A stretch of 64,000 nt of DNA, from NCBI GenBank assembly GCA_036365145.1, contig JAEOAD010000030.1:12121001-12185000 (forward strand). The letters are read 5' to 3'. Position 1 is the stretch's first letter. Every line of letters starts with the position of its first letter. Below are positions 34,301 through 46,903 of this stretch, in pieces. Source of the stretch: Orientallactaga sibirica (lineage: Eukaryota > Chordata > Mammalia > Rodentia > Dipodidae). Both the position numbers and the translations under genes were made by a program. Below the pieces are notes generated by a model. The model ran no database searches, was not told where the DNA came from, and saw only the letters and a program-made list of their open reading frames with translations.

Positions 34301-35703
34301 ATAGAAAAGCTACTGATTTTTGTGTGTTTATTTTGTACCCTGCTACATTGCTAAAAGTGTTTATTAGCTCTAACAGTTTGCTGGTAGAGTCTTTAGGGTC
34401 TGTTATGTATAGGATCATATTGTCTGCAAATAATGATAATTTGATCTCTTCCCTTCTGATTTGTATCCCTTTTATGAGTGTCCTGTGCCTTATTGCTATG
34501 GCTAAGACTTTCAGTACTATATTCAATAGAAGTGGGGAAAGTTGACACCCTTGTCTTGCTCCTGAATTTAGAGGAATAGCTTCAAGGTTTTCCCCATTTA
34601 GTATTATGTTGGCTGTAGGTTTGTAATAAATAGCTTTTATTATGTTCCTTCTATTCCCAGTTTCTGTAATACTTTCACCATGAAGGGGTGCTGGATTTTG
34701 TCAAATGCCTTTTCTGCATCTATTGAGATGACCATGTAATTTTTGTCCTTCAGACCATTTATATGGTGTATTACATTTATGGATTTTCATATGTTGAACC
34801 ATCCCTGCATCTCTGGGATAAAGCCTACTTGGTTGGGGTGAATAATCTTTCTGATATATTCTTGTATTCTCTTTGACAGTATTTTGTTGAGAATTTTTCC
34901 ATCTATGTTCATGAGGGAGTTTGGTCTGCAATTTTCTTTTTTTGATCTGTCTTTGTCCAGTTTGGGTATCAGAGTGATGCTGGTTTCATAGAAGGATTTT
35001 GGTAGAATTCCTTCCTTTTCTTTTTTATGGGAAAGTTTGAGAAGCATTGGTGTTAGTTCTTCCAGGAATGTCTGGTAAAATTCAGCAGTGAATCCATCTG
35101 GGCCTGGGCTTTTTTTAGGTGGGAGACTTTTTATAACTGCTTGGATCTCTGTAGTTGTTATAGGTCTGTTTAAATGGTTTATCTCATCTTGATTTAAATG
35201 TGGGAGGTCATATGAATCAAGGAAATCATCCATTTCTTTCAGGTTTTCAACCTTAGAGACAAATATATATTTTTAAAGTATGTCCATATGGTTTTCTGAA
35301 TTTCTTTGGTATCTGTTGTGATGTTGCCTTTTTCATGTCTAATTTTATCAATTTTTGTCTCTTCTCTCTTTCTTTTGGTCAGATTTGCTAAGGGTTTGTC
35401 AATCTTGTTTATACTTTCAAAGGACCAACTCTGTTTCTTTGATTTTTTAAATTGATTTTTGGGTTTCCATTTAGTTAATTTCTGCCCTAATCTTTATTAT
35501 TTCTTCCTGTCTACTGATTTTTGGTTTGCCTTGTTCTTCTTTTTCCAAGGCCTTAAGGTGAAGCAATAAATTGTTTAGTTGTGAACTCTCTAGTTTGTTA
35601 ATATAGGCACTTAGAGCAATAAATTTCCCTTGTAGGACTGCCTTCATTGTGTCCCAAAGGTTTTGGTATGCTGTATTCTCATCATCATTTGATTCTATGA
35701 ATT
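31391..35703 (-). mobile_element. L1 with a different 3' UTR (L1-4)
   Basis: A T-run at 31393-31410 is the poly(A) tail on the minus strand. The 3' UTR (to about 32700) is unlike that of L1-1/3/5/7. ORF2 follows from 32705 to 35703 and breaks off in the region after the endonuclease domain, where the next L1 begins. No 5' part (endonuclease, ORF1) is found. Confidence 0.9.
32705..35703 (-). pseudogene. L1 ORF2 remnant, reverse transcriptase with FADN
   Basis: Minus-strand pieces in order. The first (34787-35233) has [15 protein letters not shown]; the next (33876-34526) has the polymerase box. Then come the thumb/C-terminal pieces (33514-33822, 33218-33487) and the cysteine-poor C-terminus (32705-33073; [20 protein letters not shown]). 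The catalytic YADD/FADD box reads FADNMILYI here, so one of the two metal-binding aspartates is lost. Several frameshifts separate the pieces. Confidence 0.92.
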
Positions 35704-37125
35704 TCTTTTTTTAATTTTATTTATTTTTATGTATATTATTCTAATTGTACATTCATAGTGGTGACTCTATTATCCTCTTCCTTCTCCTCCCTCTTCCATA
35801 GGGACCCTCATTAATGGGGAATGTGGTTCACGCATTTTGGGGGTAGTCAAGAGCAATGGGAGATAGGCCAAGTCTCTGTGCATAATGCCCCAAGTTGTGA
35901 CTCGAACATTCTTTCCACCCCCTCTTCCGCAAATTTCCCTGAGCCACATTGGGGTCATTTTAGCTCTACTTCAGTGATGAGGTTTTGGGAGCCTCTGTGT
36001 CTCTGGATATCTGGGTAGTAGGAGTTAAATGTTCTCTGTGTTTATCTCCTTCAGCCTTTTTTGGTGTCATGATCCCCAAGAACACTGAACTCCTGCCCTT
36101 CCCCCACATTACTCTATGGTTTCAGCTGGAGCCCTGGTGATATGTGATTGGCTGATCCTCTCTTCAGGTTCCTTGTCCATCTGAAAAACATAAGCAAATT
36201 CTCCAACAAGAGAGAGAAGTTAGTACTAGATATATAGATGGCCATAGATAGCTTGGAGGGAAATTTATATGGGTAGGCTCTCTTCTAGCCCACATTTGAT
36301 GGTATCTTGATTGGAGACTGTGCTCATTTTTTGTACATGGTTTTGACTTGTTTCCCAGTTCCGGCAATGAGTTCCATTCCACTGAGTGGATCAAGTAGCC
36401 AAATCAAGAGCCATTGGTTGCCCACCATAGCTGTGTGCCACTACTGTGCTTGTTTGAGCATTACGTCAGGTTGTTTCTTGCTGGGTATCTTAGACTGAAA
36501 GTTGTTTGGACTGATGTCAGCCATTTTCCCCCAGTTGCTCCTGTAGCACCTTCTGGCACTAGACTAGCTAACTGTCTGGGGACTGACCCTTTTCCAGATT
36601 CTGGCCAGGTCTCTTCATGTTTGGTCTCACACATGTATGCTGTCTTTGAGAGTAGGGTCTTACCATTAACCTTTGGTGGATCATCAAGAACTCTGACAGA
36701 AATCTGTCTTTTTGGGAAACCTTGTAGGTGTCTTGGATCTACAGATCATTGTGAAAGTTAACCCCATGCTGGTGCTGGGAGTTATAAGTTAGTGCCTAGG
36801 AAGGTGAGGGGAGAAAAAGATAGATAATATAAAAGAGAAAGTGAGTATAGACAGGCAATGGAGAGAAAGAGAGAGAGAGTGAGAGAGAAGAGAGAAAAAA
36901 GCAGGAGAAAACTAAGGTTGGTCTTCATGATGTTTTCTCCAGTTTCCTGTGGTTCAGGTGTTCCCTCTGCGGGCCTGCTGAAGGGTCAATGTTTTAGCTT
37001 GTTGTTCAGAATAAAGAGTTTTATAGTATCATTTCCTTTTTGGTCCCTATTTGTATCCACCCACCCTTGCCCCCTCCTACCCTCTCACTCCCTCCCACCA
37101 TCACACTCCCTCCATCCCACCCTCC

Positions 37126-40100
37126 CTATTGTCTGGTCCTCAGAGTGCTTATTTGGCTTGGCAGCATCTCCAGTGGATTCAGATTAGGAGAAACAGATAA
37201 ACGAGACCATACGACAATCATCTTTTTGTGATTGGGTGAGCTCACTGACGATGATCTGTTCCATGTTTGACCGTTTTTTTCAAATTTCATTATTTCATCT
37301 TTTCTTACTGTTACATAGAATTCCATAGTATAGATATACCACATCTTTGTTATCCATTCATCTAGTGTTGGACACCTGGGTTGATTCCAGCTCTTTGCTA
37401 TTATGAATTGAGCAGCTATAAACATGGTTGAGCAAATGTCTCTGATCTGAGGCTTGGAGCATTTAGGGTAAATGCCCAGTAAGGGAATAACTGGATCCGT
37501 TGGTAGGCCTATGGTCATCCTTTTCTGGAGTCTCCATATGGCTTTCCATAATGATTGAACCATTTTACATTCCCACCAGCAGTAAAAACTTGTTCCTATT
37601 TCTCCACAGCCTCGCCAGCATTTGTTTTCATTGTTTTTTTTTTTTTTTTTTTTAACGTTAGCCATCCTTACTGGGGTAAGGTGGAATCTCATAGTTGTTT
37701 TAATTTGCATTTCCCTGATTATTAGGGATGTTGAACATTTTCTTAAATGTGTGTTTGCTATTTATATTTCTTCCTCTGAGAACTCCCTGTGTAGTTCTCT
37801 GCCCCATTTTGTGAGTGGGTTGTTTGATGATTTATGGTTTAGGCTTTGGAGTTCTTTGTATATTCTAGAAATTAGGCCTCTGTCAGTTGTATAGCTGGTG
37901 AAAATTCTCTCCCATTCTGTGGGTAATCTGCTGGCTTTGGTTATGGTATGTTTATCAGTGAAAAAGCTTTTCAGCTTCATGAGATCCCAATGGTTGAGTG
38001 ATTGTTTAATTTCCTGAGCTGCTGGGGTTTTGTTCAGGAAGTCTTTTCCCACTCCTATTTCGTGGAAGGTTACTCCTATTATTTTCTTCCAGTATTAGCA
38101 GAGTTTCTGTGTTTATATTAAGGTCTTTGATCCATCTGGACTTGATTTTTATGCATGGTAAGATGTGTGGATCAAGTTTCAATTTCCTACATATGGTTGT
38201 CCAGGTATTCCAGCACCATATCAACTAGCTGTAGTTATTTGACCCAAAGTCTGAGTCTTCTATTCTGTTCCATTGGTCTATATTCCTGTTTCTATGCCAG
38301 TAGCATGTTGTTTTTATTACAACGGCTTTGTAGTATAGCTTTACATCAGGTATAGTGATGCCTCCAGAGGTGTTTCTTTTGCTGAGGATATGCTCGGATA
38401 TCCGAGGCCCTCTTGCTTTTCCATATGAATTTTGAGATAGTGAAGAAAGAAGTTGGCAAATTTATTGGCATTACATTGAATCTATATAGTGGTCTTGGTA
38501 AGATTGCCATTTTCACAATGTTAATTCTACCTATCCAGAAGTATGGGAGGTCTTTCCATTTTTGTAGGCCCTCCTCAATTTCTTTCTTGAGTGTTTTTAT
38601 GTTTTCATTGTATAGGTCTTTCACTTCCTTGGTTAATGTTATTCCAAGGTATTTTATTTTCTTTGTTGTTATTGAAAATGGGACAATGTTAGTTATTTCT
38701 TTTTCTGCATCTTTGTCCTTTGCATACAGAAAGGCTACTAATTTCTGAGCATTGGCCTTATATCCTGCTACTTTGCTGAAGGCGCTGATCACCTTTAAGA
38801 GTTTTGAGATGGAGGTTCTCGGGTCACTTATTTATAGAATCATGTCATCTGCAAATAGAGCTAACTTAACTTCTTCCTTTCCAATTTGTATCCCTTTGAT
38901 TTCTTTCTCCTGTCTTATTGCCTGAGTTAATACTTCTAGCACTATATTAAAGAGCAGAAATGAGAGTGGACACCCCTGCCTTGTTCCTGATCTCAGTGGG
39001 AACTCTTTTAATTTCTCCCCATTAAGAATTACTTGGGCTTTAGGAGCTTTATATACAGCCTTTATTATGTTGAGATATGGGCCGTCCATTCCTATTCTCT
39101 CCAATGTTTTGATCATGAAGTGATGCTGTATTTTGTCAAAGGCCTTTTCTGCATCTATCGAAATGATCATGTGGTTTTTGTGTTTAAGCTTGTTTGTGTG
39201 GTGTATTACATTGATTGATTTCCTTATGTTGAACCACCCCTGCGTTCCAGGGATGATGCTTACTTGATCAAGGTGGATAATGCTTTTGATGTTCTGTTGA
39301 ATTTGGTTTGCAAGGATTTTGTTCAGGATCTTTGCGTCTATGTTCATCAGGGACATGGGCCTATAATTTTCATTTCTTGTGGCATCTTTGCCTGGTTTTG
39401 GAATTAGGGTGACACTAGCTTCATAGAAGGAGTTGGGGATCTCTCCCTGCTCTCCAATTGTGTGGCACAGTTTGAGAAAAATTGGTTTCAGTTCTTCCAT
39501 GAAGGTTTGATAGAATTCAGCAGAGAAACCATATGGTCCTGGACTCTTCTTCTTGGGGAGGTGTTTGATTAACTCTTCAATCTCGAATGGTCTGATGGGT
39601 TTCTTTAGGAGATTAGGCTGCTCTGGGCTTAGCTTTGCTTTGGTAGGTGGTATGTGTCTAGGAATTCATCCATTTCCTCCGTATTCTCTTGTTTTGTGGA
39701 GTAGAGGTTTTTGAAATAAGTCCTGATAATTTTTACTATTTCACTCATGTCTGTTGTTATCTCTCCTTTTTCGTTTCTAATTTTGTTGATTTGAAGCATT
39801 TCTTTTTTTCGTTAGATCAAATTGGCCAGGGGTGTTTCAATCTTGTTAATTTTTTCAAAGAATCAGCTCTTTGTTTCATCAATTTTCTTAATTGTCCTCT
39901 TAGTTTCCAATTCATTAATTTCTGCTCTGGTCTGAATTATTTCTTTCAATCTAGATCTTTTCAGTTGGCTTCTTCTTGTTTTTCCAATGGTTTTAGGCAG
40001 ATGGTTAGGTTATTGATTTGAAATTTTTCTGTTTTTGTTATGAGGGCATTTAGTGCTATGATTTTTCCCCAAAGGACTGCCTTCTTTGTGTCCCATAAGT

Positions 40101-40816
40101 TTTGGTATGATGTGTTCTCATTGTCATTGAATTCTAGAAATTTTGCAATTTCATTCTTTTATTTCATCCACAACCCATTTATTGTTTAAAAGTGTGTTGT
40201 TCAATTTCCAGGAGGTAGAGGGATTCCTGGTGTACTTTTTGTTGTTGATTTCTAGCATTACAGCATTGTGGTCTGATATCATGAAGGAAATTACATCAAT
40301 TTTCTTGAAAATATGGAGGCAGGCTTTGTGGCCCAGTACATGATCTATTTTAGAGAAGGTTCCATGGGCTGCTGAGAGGAGTGTGTAATCTGTAGATTTT
40401 GGGTGGAATGTTTTGCATATGTCTGTTAGGACTAGTTAGGATTTTAATGTCCTCTTGTTGGAGTGTTCCTTTAATCAGCATAAAGTGACCTTCTTTGTCT
40501 TTCCTCACTAATGTTGGTTTGAAGTTTATCCTGTCAGAAATTATGATAGGAACCCCTTTTTGTTTCCTAGGCCCATTTGCTTGAAATACCCTTTTCCAAC
40601 CTTTCACCCTAAGAAGGTATCTATATCTTTTAATGAAAGGTGAGTTTCCTGGAGGCAACAGATGGTAGGATCCTGCTTTTTAATCCAGTCTGCAAGTCTA
40701 TGTCTCTTGGTTGGGGCATTGAGGCCATTGATATTAAGAGTTATTATTGAAAGATATGTATTTGATCTTTCCATTTTTCTTGTTTTGTAGTTCTTTCTGG
40801 TTTTCGCTTTACTCAC
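37126..40816 (-). pseudogene. L1 ORF2 remnant with endonuclease deletion
   Basis: From the start: LNINGLNAP and QETHL. Then a jump at about 40440 from the sequence following 'TLQQEDI' directly to 'PKIYRLHTPLSSPW', which removes the YAPN to GDFN block of the endonuclease. The reverse transcriptase (38832-39500) has [23 protein letters not shown] and FADDMIL, with a stop right after the last. Thumb and C-terminal pieces follow (38346-38792, 38006-38224, 37762-38052, 37126-37710), the last with [13 protein letters not shown]. Not functional. Confidence 0.92.
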
Positions 40817-41151
40817 TTGTTTTAACTGTTATATGAGTATGGTTTCTTTTTTCCTATTTCCTGCTGTGTGTGTTTTGCTTTCTCTTCAGTGTGAATGATT
40901 CCTGCAAGTATTTTCTGTAGAGCTGGTTTAGTTGCCATAAATTCCTTTAGCCTGTCTTTGTTGTGGAATGTCCTTATTTCTCCATCATTTTGGATAGATA
41001 GCTTTGCAGGATAAAGTAATCTTGGTTGATAGTTTTTATCTTTCAGAACTTGGAATACCTCACTCCAAGCACTTCTGGCTTTTAAAGTTTGTGTTGAGTA
41101 ATCTGCTGTGATTCTGATGGGCTTGCCTTTGAGGTGACTTGCTTTTTCTCT

Positions 41152-41594
41152 CTAGCTGCTTTCAATATATTTTCTTTGGTTTGTATGTTTAATTATAATA
41201 TGGCGGGGAGAGGCTCTTTCCAGGTTTTGTCTGTTTGGTGTTCTAAAGGCTTCCTGTATCTGCAGTGGCATCTCTTTCCCAATTTGGGGGAAGTTTTCTT
41301 CTATGATTTTGTTGAAAACACCTACTATGCCTTTGGAGTGAGATTCTTCTCCTTCACCTATCCCTTGAATTCTTATGTTTGATCTTTTCATAGTGTCCTG
41401 AATATTTTGAAATTTCCATTCATACCTTCTTATTATTTTGTCTTTCTCTTTGTTAGGCTTTATTAGATCTGCTATCTGGTCTTCTAGTTTAGATATTCTG
41501 TTCTCTCCTTCATCCATTCTACTAGAGAGATTTTCTACAGAGTTTTAAATTTTACTGTCTGTGCTCTTTGTTGCTAGTATTTCCAACTGGGTTT
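41152..41594 (-). pseudogene. L1 ORF1 remnant, old-type
   Basis: A minus-strand ORF of 121 codons starts at RMDEGENRISKLEDQIADL (end of the coiled coil). It continues into the RNA-recognition region (NIRIQGIGEGEE, NKIIEENFP, SPRHIIIK-like). Upstream coiled-coil sequence runs open to about 41594, where it stops at the array junction. The C-terminal domain is frameshifted. Confidence 0.85.
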
Positions 41595-42368
41595 TCCAGC
41601 ATTGACATTTATGCTGAGATCATGGAGCACACCAGCACCTTATGTATTGATAGTGATAGGACCACTGAGCAAACCACTACTTCCAGCTTTGTCATGTATC
41701 CTATGATCATGGAGAACACCACCACCACCTACATAATTGTCTTGGATGCTGGGATCATGGAGCACACCACCACCTCCCACATTGACATGGAGGCTGGGAT
41801 CATTGAGCACACCACCACCTCCAAAATTGACATGGATGCTGAGAGCATGGAGCACACTATCACCTCCAACATTGTCATGGATATTGGGGTCATGGAACAC
41901 ACCACTACCTGCAACATTGACTTGGATGCTGGTAACATGCAGCACACCACTACCACCAGCACTGACATGGATAGTGAGATCATGGGACACACCACTACCT
42001 TCGGTATTGACAAGGATACTGGAATCATGGAGCACACCAGAATCTCCAGCAGTGACATGTATACTGAGTTCATGGAGCACAACACTTCCTCCAGCATTGA
42101 CATAGATGCTGAGATCATGGAGTATACTACCTCCTCCCATATTGACATGGATTCTGGGTTCTTGGAGCACAGCACCACCTCCAGCATAGACATTTATGCT
42201 GGGATCATGGAGCACACCACCACTTCCCACATTGACAGAGATGCTGGAATAATGGTGCCCACTACTACCTCCCTCACTGACATAGATGCTGGGAATATGG
42301 AGCACACTACCACCTCCAGCATTGACATGGATACTGGGATCATGGAGCACACCACCACTTACCTGTGA
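41595..42368. repeat. Second block of the 45-bp repeat (about 17 units)
   Basis: Same unit as 17923-26575, beginning right at the L1-5 end ('ttttccagcattgac') and ending 'caccacttacctgtga'. It is uninterrupted. One + frame is open for 266 codons (41568-42368) and a minus frame for 243 codons over the same bases; two further frames are open for more than 120 codons. This follows from the stop-free consensus and a length divisible by three. Confidence 0.96.
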
Positions 42369-42394
42369 CACTTCTTCTATCTGCCTTTACATTG

Positions 42395-42470
42395 ACACTG
42401 AAGAATTGAACCCAGGCTGTCAGGGTTTTCAAACAAGTGCTTTAACCTGCTGAACCATATCCGCAGACCA
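42395..42470 (-). mobile_element. SINE head fragment, minus strand
   Basis: 'gaattgaacccaggctgtca' to 'caagtgctttaacctgctga' is the reverse of a tRNA-like SINE head with B box and A box. No tail is seen. Confidence 0.5.
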
Positions 42471-43917
42471 TCCTGTTTTATGTTCGTGTGATTAAATGGA
42501 TTTAGCTAAAAATCAATGAGCCCATGGTAACCATTCATTATAGTTTAACAGTATGAAAGATACCTGTAAATTTCAGAGCTATTATCATAATTATGAACTC
42601 ATGGCTTCAATATTAGGAAAAAGCTTTAATGGTTCAAGAGACCAAGTGGAACTCAATACAGTACTACAGCAAAACTTCCTCCACAAACTCTACTATTCAA
42701 CATGGTGGCCAATGATCTATTGGTATATAAGACTGGAACCTGAGTGGTCATCTAGAACAGGCCATGCAAAGCCATCCACCTTACATTCTTGGTCTATGTA
42801 TATAGTCCCTGTGTTGGTGTGGCGGGATGTATTTATAACAGGCTCCATATTTATTTCCTAAGACATAGGCAAGACATTCAGAGAACAATCATTCCCTCTA
42901 GTGGTCAGGAATTAGAACTGTAAATTCATTTACTGCTTCCTTCCACCAAAGCAATCCAACTGCTCCCCAAATTGAAGGAAACAATTGATAAGATTCACTG
43001 GATAAAATCCAGACCCTAGTAACCTTGGCTTTGTGTTACTTGTATGGATAATAAAAGCTATATACCCAATCTTTAGGACAGTTAATCAAATGTATATTCA
43101 CTATTCACTTTCTTTAATGGCAAATTCAAGACGTTTTTATTCCTATTAAGTATGTGTGATTTTTATCAGCTAGACTTGCAAACAATTTCTATACTTGCCT
43201 TATAGAGCTATGATGAAAATCAAGAAAAATTATATGAAGTGGCTTACAAGTATGAAATTCTCCATAAATGTATTACTCTTCAGGTGAGGAAAACAATGAA
43301 TGCTTATCTGTTATCATTTAAAATGTATCATTGATTTTGTGTTTTAGGATTTTCCCCGGCCTTTTTCCTCTTTCTCTTTATATATATGTGAGTGTATATG
43401 TCTGTGTGTGGAAAAGATACCTTTAAAATTCTATGGTAGTCTTATAAAATTATATTAACATTCTATCATATTATATATTACATTAAAATTCATTTATATA
43501 TATTATAGGTCAATTATATTGAAATAATATCAATTACATTACAACTACATTGTCTGTAATTGCCTCTCTTCTAGATCTACTGCTAAAAGTCTCCTTGTGA
43601 AGAAAACTCCGGGTTGGTGACTTTAAACTTTGGGAAATACATGTCTTTCTTTTCATGATCCTTTGAGAATTATAGAACCAATGTCAGCTCATATCCAGTG
43701 AAGGTCAAATTCCTACTACATAGAATTACCAACTTTCTTTAAACCACTTTCAAGACATTAAACTAAAAGAAGGGGATCATTGCATAGCTACTTAAATTGT
43801 CACATCTTTCACCATATTAGGATGAAAGTTGGGTGATGATACTTAGATTCAAGTTAGATAATATGCTGATCATTTTTTTTCCCAGAACAATATTATCAGT
43901 TAAATATCAGAATTGAG
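42471..43917. other. Intergenic, no gene seen
   Basis: AT-rich unique-looking sequence. A 102-codon + ORF (42553-42861) has no recognisable domain. Confidence 0.5.
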
Positions 43918-44143
43918 GGCTGGAGAAATGGCTTAGCAGTTAAGGTGCTTGCATGAAATGCCAAAGGACCCAGGTTTGATTCCCCAGTACCCACACAAAG
44001 CCAGATACACAAACTGGCACAACTGTCTGGAGTTTGTTTGCAGTTGCTAGAAGCCCTAGCACACCCATTCTCTCTCACTCCTGCACTCTTTCTCTTTCAT
44101 TATCTCTCTCATAAATAAATAAATGCATAAATAAATAATTTTT
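43918..44143 (+). mobile_element. tRNA-derived SINE, short subfamily
   Basis: GGCTGGAGAAATGGCTTAG head, B box GGTTTGATTCCCC, TC-rich tail, (AAAT)n. Perfect 17-bp target-site duplications TAAATATCAGAATTGAG at 43901-43917 and 44144-44160. Confidence 0.95.
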
Positions 44144-44165
44144 TAAATATCAGAATTGAGAAACA

Positions 44166-44466
44166 GGGAGCTGGGGTGATGACTCATAAGGTAAGAGCTC
44201 TGGCTGTGGCTGCACAAGCATGAGAACGTAAGTCAGATTCCCAGAAGCCACCCAAAAAGATGGGCCATTGCCCCTCATGCCTGTAACCCCAGTGCTGATG
44301 AGGGCAGAGACAGGAGGGATGCTGTGGCTCCCTGGTTAGCCAGGCTACCTGAAAAACAGACACCTCCAGGTTTAATTCCAGACTCTGTCCAGGGATAGAA
44401 GACAGAGGGCACCCAATATCCTCCTCTGGCCTCCATATGCATGTACAGAGTGCATGGCTATGAGTG

Positions 44467-44508
<42 letters not shown>

Positions 44509-44530
44509 ACACACATCACACACGTGTAGC
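44166..44530 (+). mobile_element. B4-class SINE with (CA)n tail
   Basis: A tRNA-like head ('ggagctggggtgatgactca'), 'gattcccagaagccaccc', a B1-like half ('cctgtaaccccagtgctg'), 'cctcctctggcctccatat' and a (CA)n tract at about 44470-44526. Confidence 0.85.
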
Positions 44531-45019
44531 ACTCATACACATACATCTCATAATGCATACCAAACAGGGTACAAAACAGTTAGATCAAAACAACAGAAAA
44601 TGTATTCTGTGTACTAGGATGACAGAAATGAAGGAGCATTTCTAATAGGGAAATTTGCTTACATAGACTTTGTTGTTGTCCCTGTTATGAGCCTCAGATA
44701 TTTAATATCTTGCCTGGCAAACTATTTTAACTTAATAATTGTATGAACCTTAAAAATACCAGCAGAAAATATAGAATTGATGCTGAAACAATCATGAGTA
44801 AACCAGCTGTTTAAGTAACATATAAAATCAAATAACACATTGCAAGGCACAGCACACCCACGTCTGCTCATGTGGATCCTAAAATACTAAGTGATGTGTT
44901 CGCAAGTGCACTGCCAAACTGTAGGGTTTTCTCCCTCCTTGTCTCTTTTTTGGTTTTCTGTTTTTCTTTTTCTGTGACTGTGTCTTGCTATGCAAGTTAG
45001 CATTGAACTCACTAGTCTG
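44531..45019. other. Intergenic, no gene seen
   Basis: Unique-looking sequence, nothing supportable. Confidence 0.5.
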
Positions 45020-45515
45020 GATACATTAGTCAGGTTCTCTAGGGAAGCAGAACGCATAGAATGAATGCATATTATGAAGTGTTGTTAGATAAGCTTACAC
45101 AATACTGGCTGGGAAGTCCAACAATGACTCTCTCCAGGTTGGAGAACTTGAGAGCCCAGTAGCTCGTTTCATGAGGCTGGATGCCTCAGCAGTCCCAGTC
45201 TAGCAGTGAAAGTCTGGAGGGCTCCTGGGATGCCACTGGTCTTCAGTCCATGCTGGGAGGCTGATGAAACTGTTGTCTGTAGAGGATGACAGCAGCAGGG
45301 TAGGTTTACTCACCAGAAAGAGGTGAAAGCTGACAAGCACAAAGGATTGCTTACTCATGGAACCTCTTCATATATAGGCTGCCACTGGAAGGATTGCCTA
45401 CTCTGAGGAAAAATCTTACCTCTTCAGTTAATCCTTTCTGGAAACGAGTTCACAGATTTGCCTGTCTCTTAATTGATTCCTGGTGCAATCAGATTAGAAA
45501 CCAACTGTCATATGG
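45020..45515 (-). mobile_element. Dispersed rodent repeat, LTR-like, reverse orientation
   Basis: It begins 'acattagtcaggttctctag' and continues 'cacaatactggctgggaagtcc', 'gaggctggatgcctcagcag', 'ggcttcagtcc'-like and 'tataggctgccactgg'. I remember this pattern as a common rodent dispersed repeat but cannot name the family. The 75-codon ORF at 45394 is incidental. Confidence 0.5.
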
Positions 45516-46535
45516 GGCTAGCCATGAACTCGCAATTCTCCTGCTTCACCCTCCAAAGTGCTACTACACCTGGCTTAAACTGAATTTTTCTACATTTTGT
45601 CCTCCTGTACTTGTAGTCTGATTCTATCATTTTTCATTAACCTACTTTTCAAAAAAAGGGAGTTTTCAATCCTCTCTCATTTATTTTCTATTTCTCAAAA
45701 TAATGTTTGCTTTTCATATAAATATGGTTTCCTAACTTTGTGTTTTTAATGTACATGTTAACAAAATATGTGAAAATGAAATGATGGCACTCAGTTTGAG
45801 GGCTTCAGTTTCCCTCTGCTACATCATGAATCACCTGGGAAACCCAGCTTCCTCCTCTACCTCCTGTTTCTGTTCTCTCACATTTCACCAACTTCTGAGC
45901 TTGACTTCACTGCTACTGGTTGATGTATTTATGGACATTTCCCACTGCGATGCTATTTTGATTCAGCTGGCCACAGACTGAACTGTCATCTTCAGGACAG
46001 GTTTTGGCCTATGTCTTATGCTCCTTTGGTCATTTGGTTTTAGCAAGTCCCTCTTTGGGCTATGCTATTCCTGGCTTGGGACTAACATACTGTGCTATCT
46101 GAGCTACACTAAGGGGCCAAAATAGGAGAGCTTTGGCAAGTGCATAGTGCCAGTAATCTTTCCATACTAGCACTAAGATACTCTCAGGAGCTAGAGTAAA
46201 TTCAGTAATATCCAGATATTCATGAACTTAGGGTAAAATACAAAAAATCTAGAAGATATCTAAAAGATAGCATCTGAGATATTGATGTCAAAATTCTTTT
46301 CATAGTACAAACAATGTATTATTCAAATTGGAACACCAGTGCCCTGTATTGTTACTTCTAGCCTGAAATCAGCTTACTGTGGAGAGAGGCTGAGGTCACT
46401 TTGAGGACTCAGGCCCAGATCTGAACATGGCTAAAATGAGAGTAGCCACCTAGACATAGGAAGAGAATTCTGACACAGGCAAACTCTGCCAGGAACGTGG
46501 AGTAGAATACGTTTCTATAAACAGCACACCACCTT
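45516..46535. other. Intergenic, no gene seen
   Basis: Unique-looking sequence; the 66-codon ORF at 45781 has no support. Confidence 0.5.
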
Positions 46536-46704
46536 TAAAAAATATATTTTAGTGTTATTTATTTATTTATGAGAGAGAAAGAGAGAGAGAATATGGGCAA
46601 GCCAGGGCCTCTGGCCACTGCAAATGAGCTGCAGACACATGTGCCACCATGTCCTTAGGCTTCACAGGCAAGCCCCTTAACTGCTAAGCCATCTCCACAG
46701 CCCC
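46536..46704 (-). mobile_element. tRNA-derived SINE, minus strand
   Basis: T/A-rich start, GAGAGA tract, 'cacatgtgccaccatgtc', 'ttaactgctaagccatctcc' and 'acagcccc' at the right end, which is the reverse of the SINE head. Confidence 0.88.
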
Positions 46705-46903
46705 ATACCATAATTTATTCAGGTACCTTCTTATTCTAAATTCCAGACAAGCTGCAAATAATTATTTCTCTTCAGTTTGTCTGGCTTCTATATGTTCAAA
46801 CCGATGTTTTCTGAGTGTTTCCCCTATTTCTATTATGCCATTCACCACACCGTTGTCTTGATCATTGTTGTCTCATCAACTCTTTATATGGAGGTGTGAA
46901 ATA

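Larger units (their letters stand above)
35704..41594 (-). mobile_element. L1, nearly complete ORF2, partial ORF1 (L1-5)
   Basis: The 3' UTR (35704 to about 37125) carries the family's C-rich/G-rich tract at about 37060-37135. ORF2 lies at 37126-40816 and part of ORF1 at 41152-41594. The 5' end is cut at about 41594, where the second 45-bp array begins. ORF1 differs strongly from that of L1-1 and L1-7, although ORF2 and the 3' UTR are close. Confidence 0.92.

Noticed and set aside
33876..34526. Functional reverse transcriptase gene
   Set aside because: Catalytic FADD reads FADN, and frameshifts and stops surround it.
41568..42368. 266-codon ORF as a gene
   Set aside because: It starts inside L1 sequence and then consists only of the 45-bp repeat; a 243-codon ORF on the other strand covers the same bases.
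44470..44526. (CA)n as a regulatory Z-DNA element
   Set aside because: It is the ordinary tail of a B4-class SINE; no promoter context.
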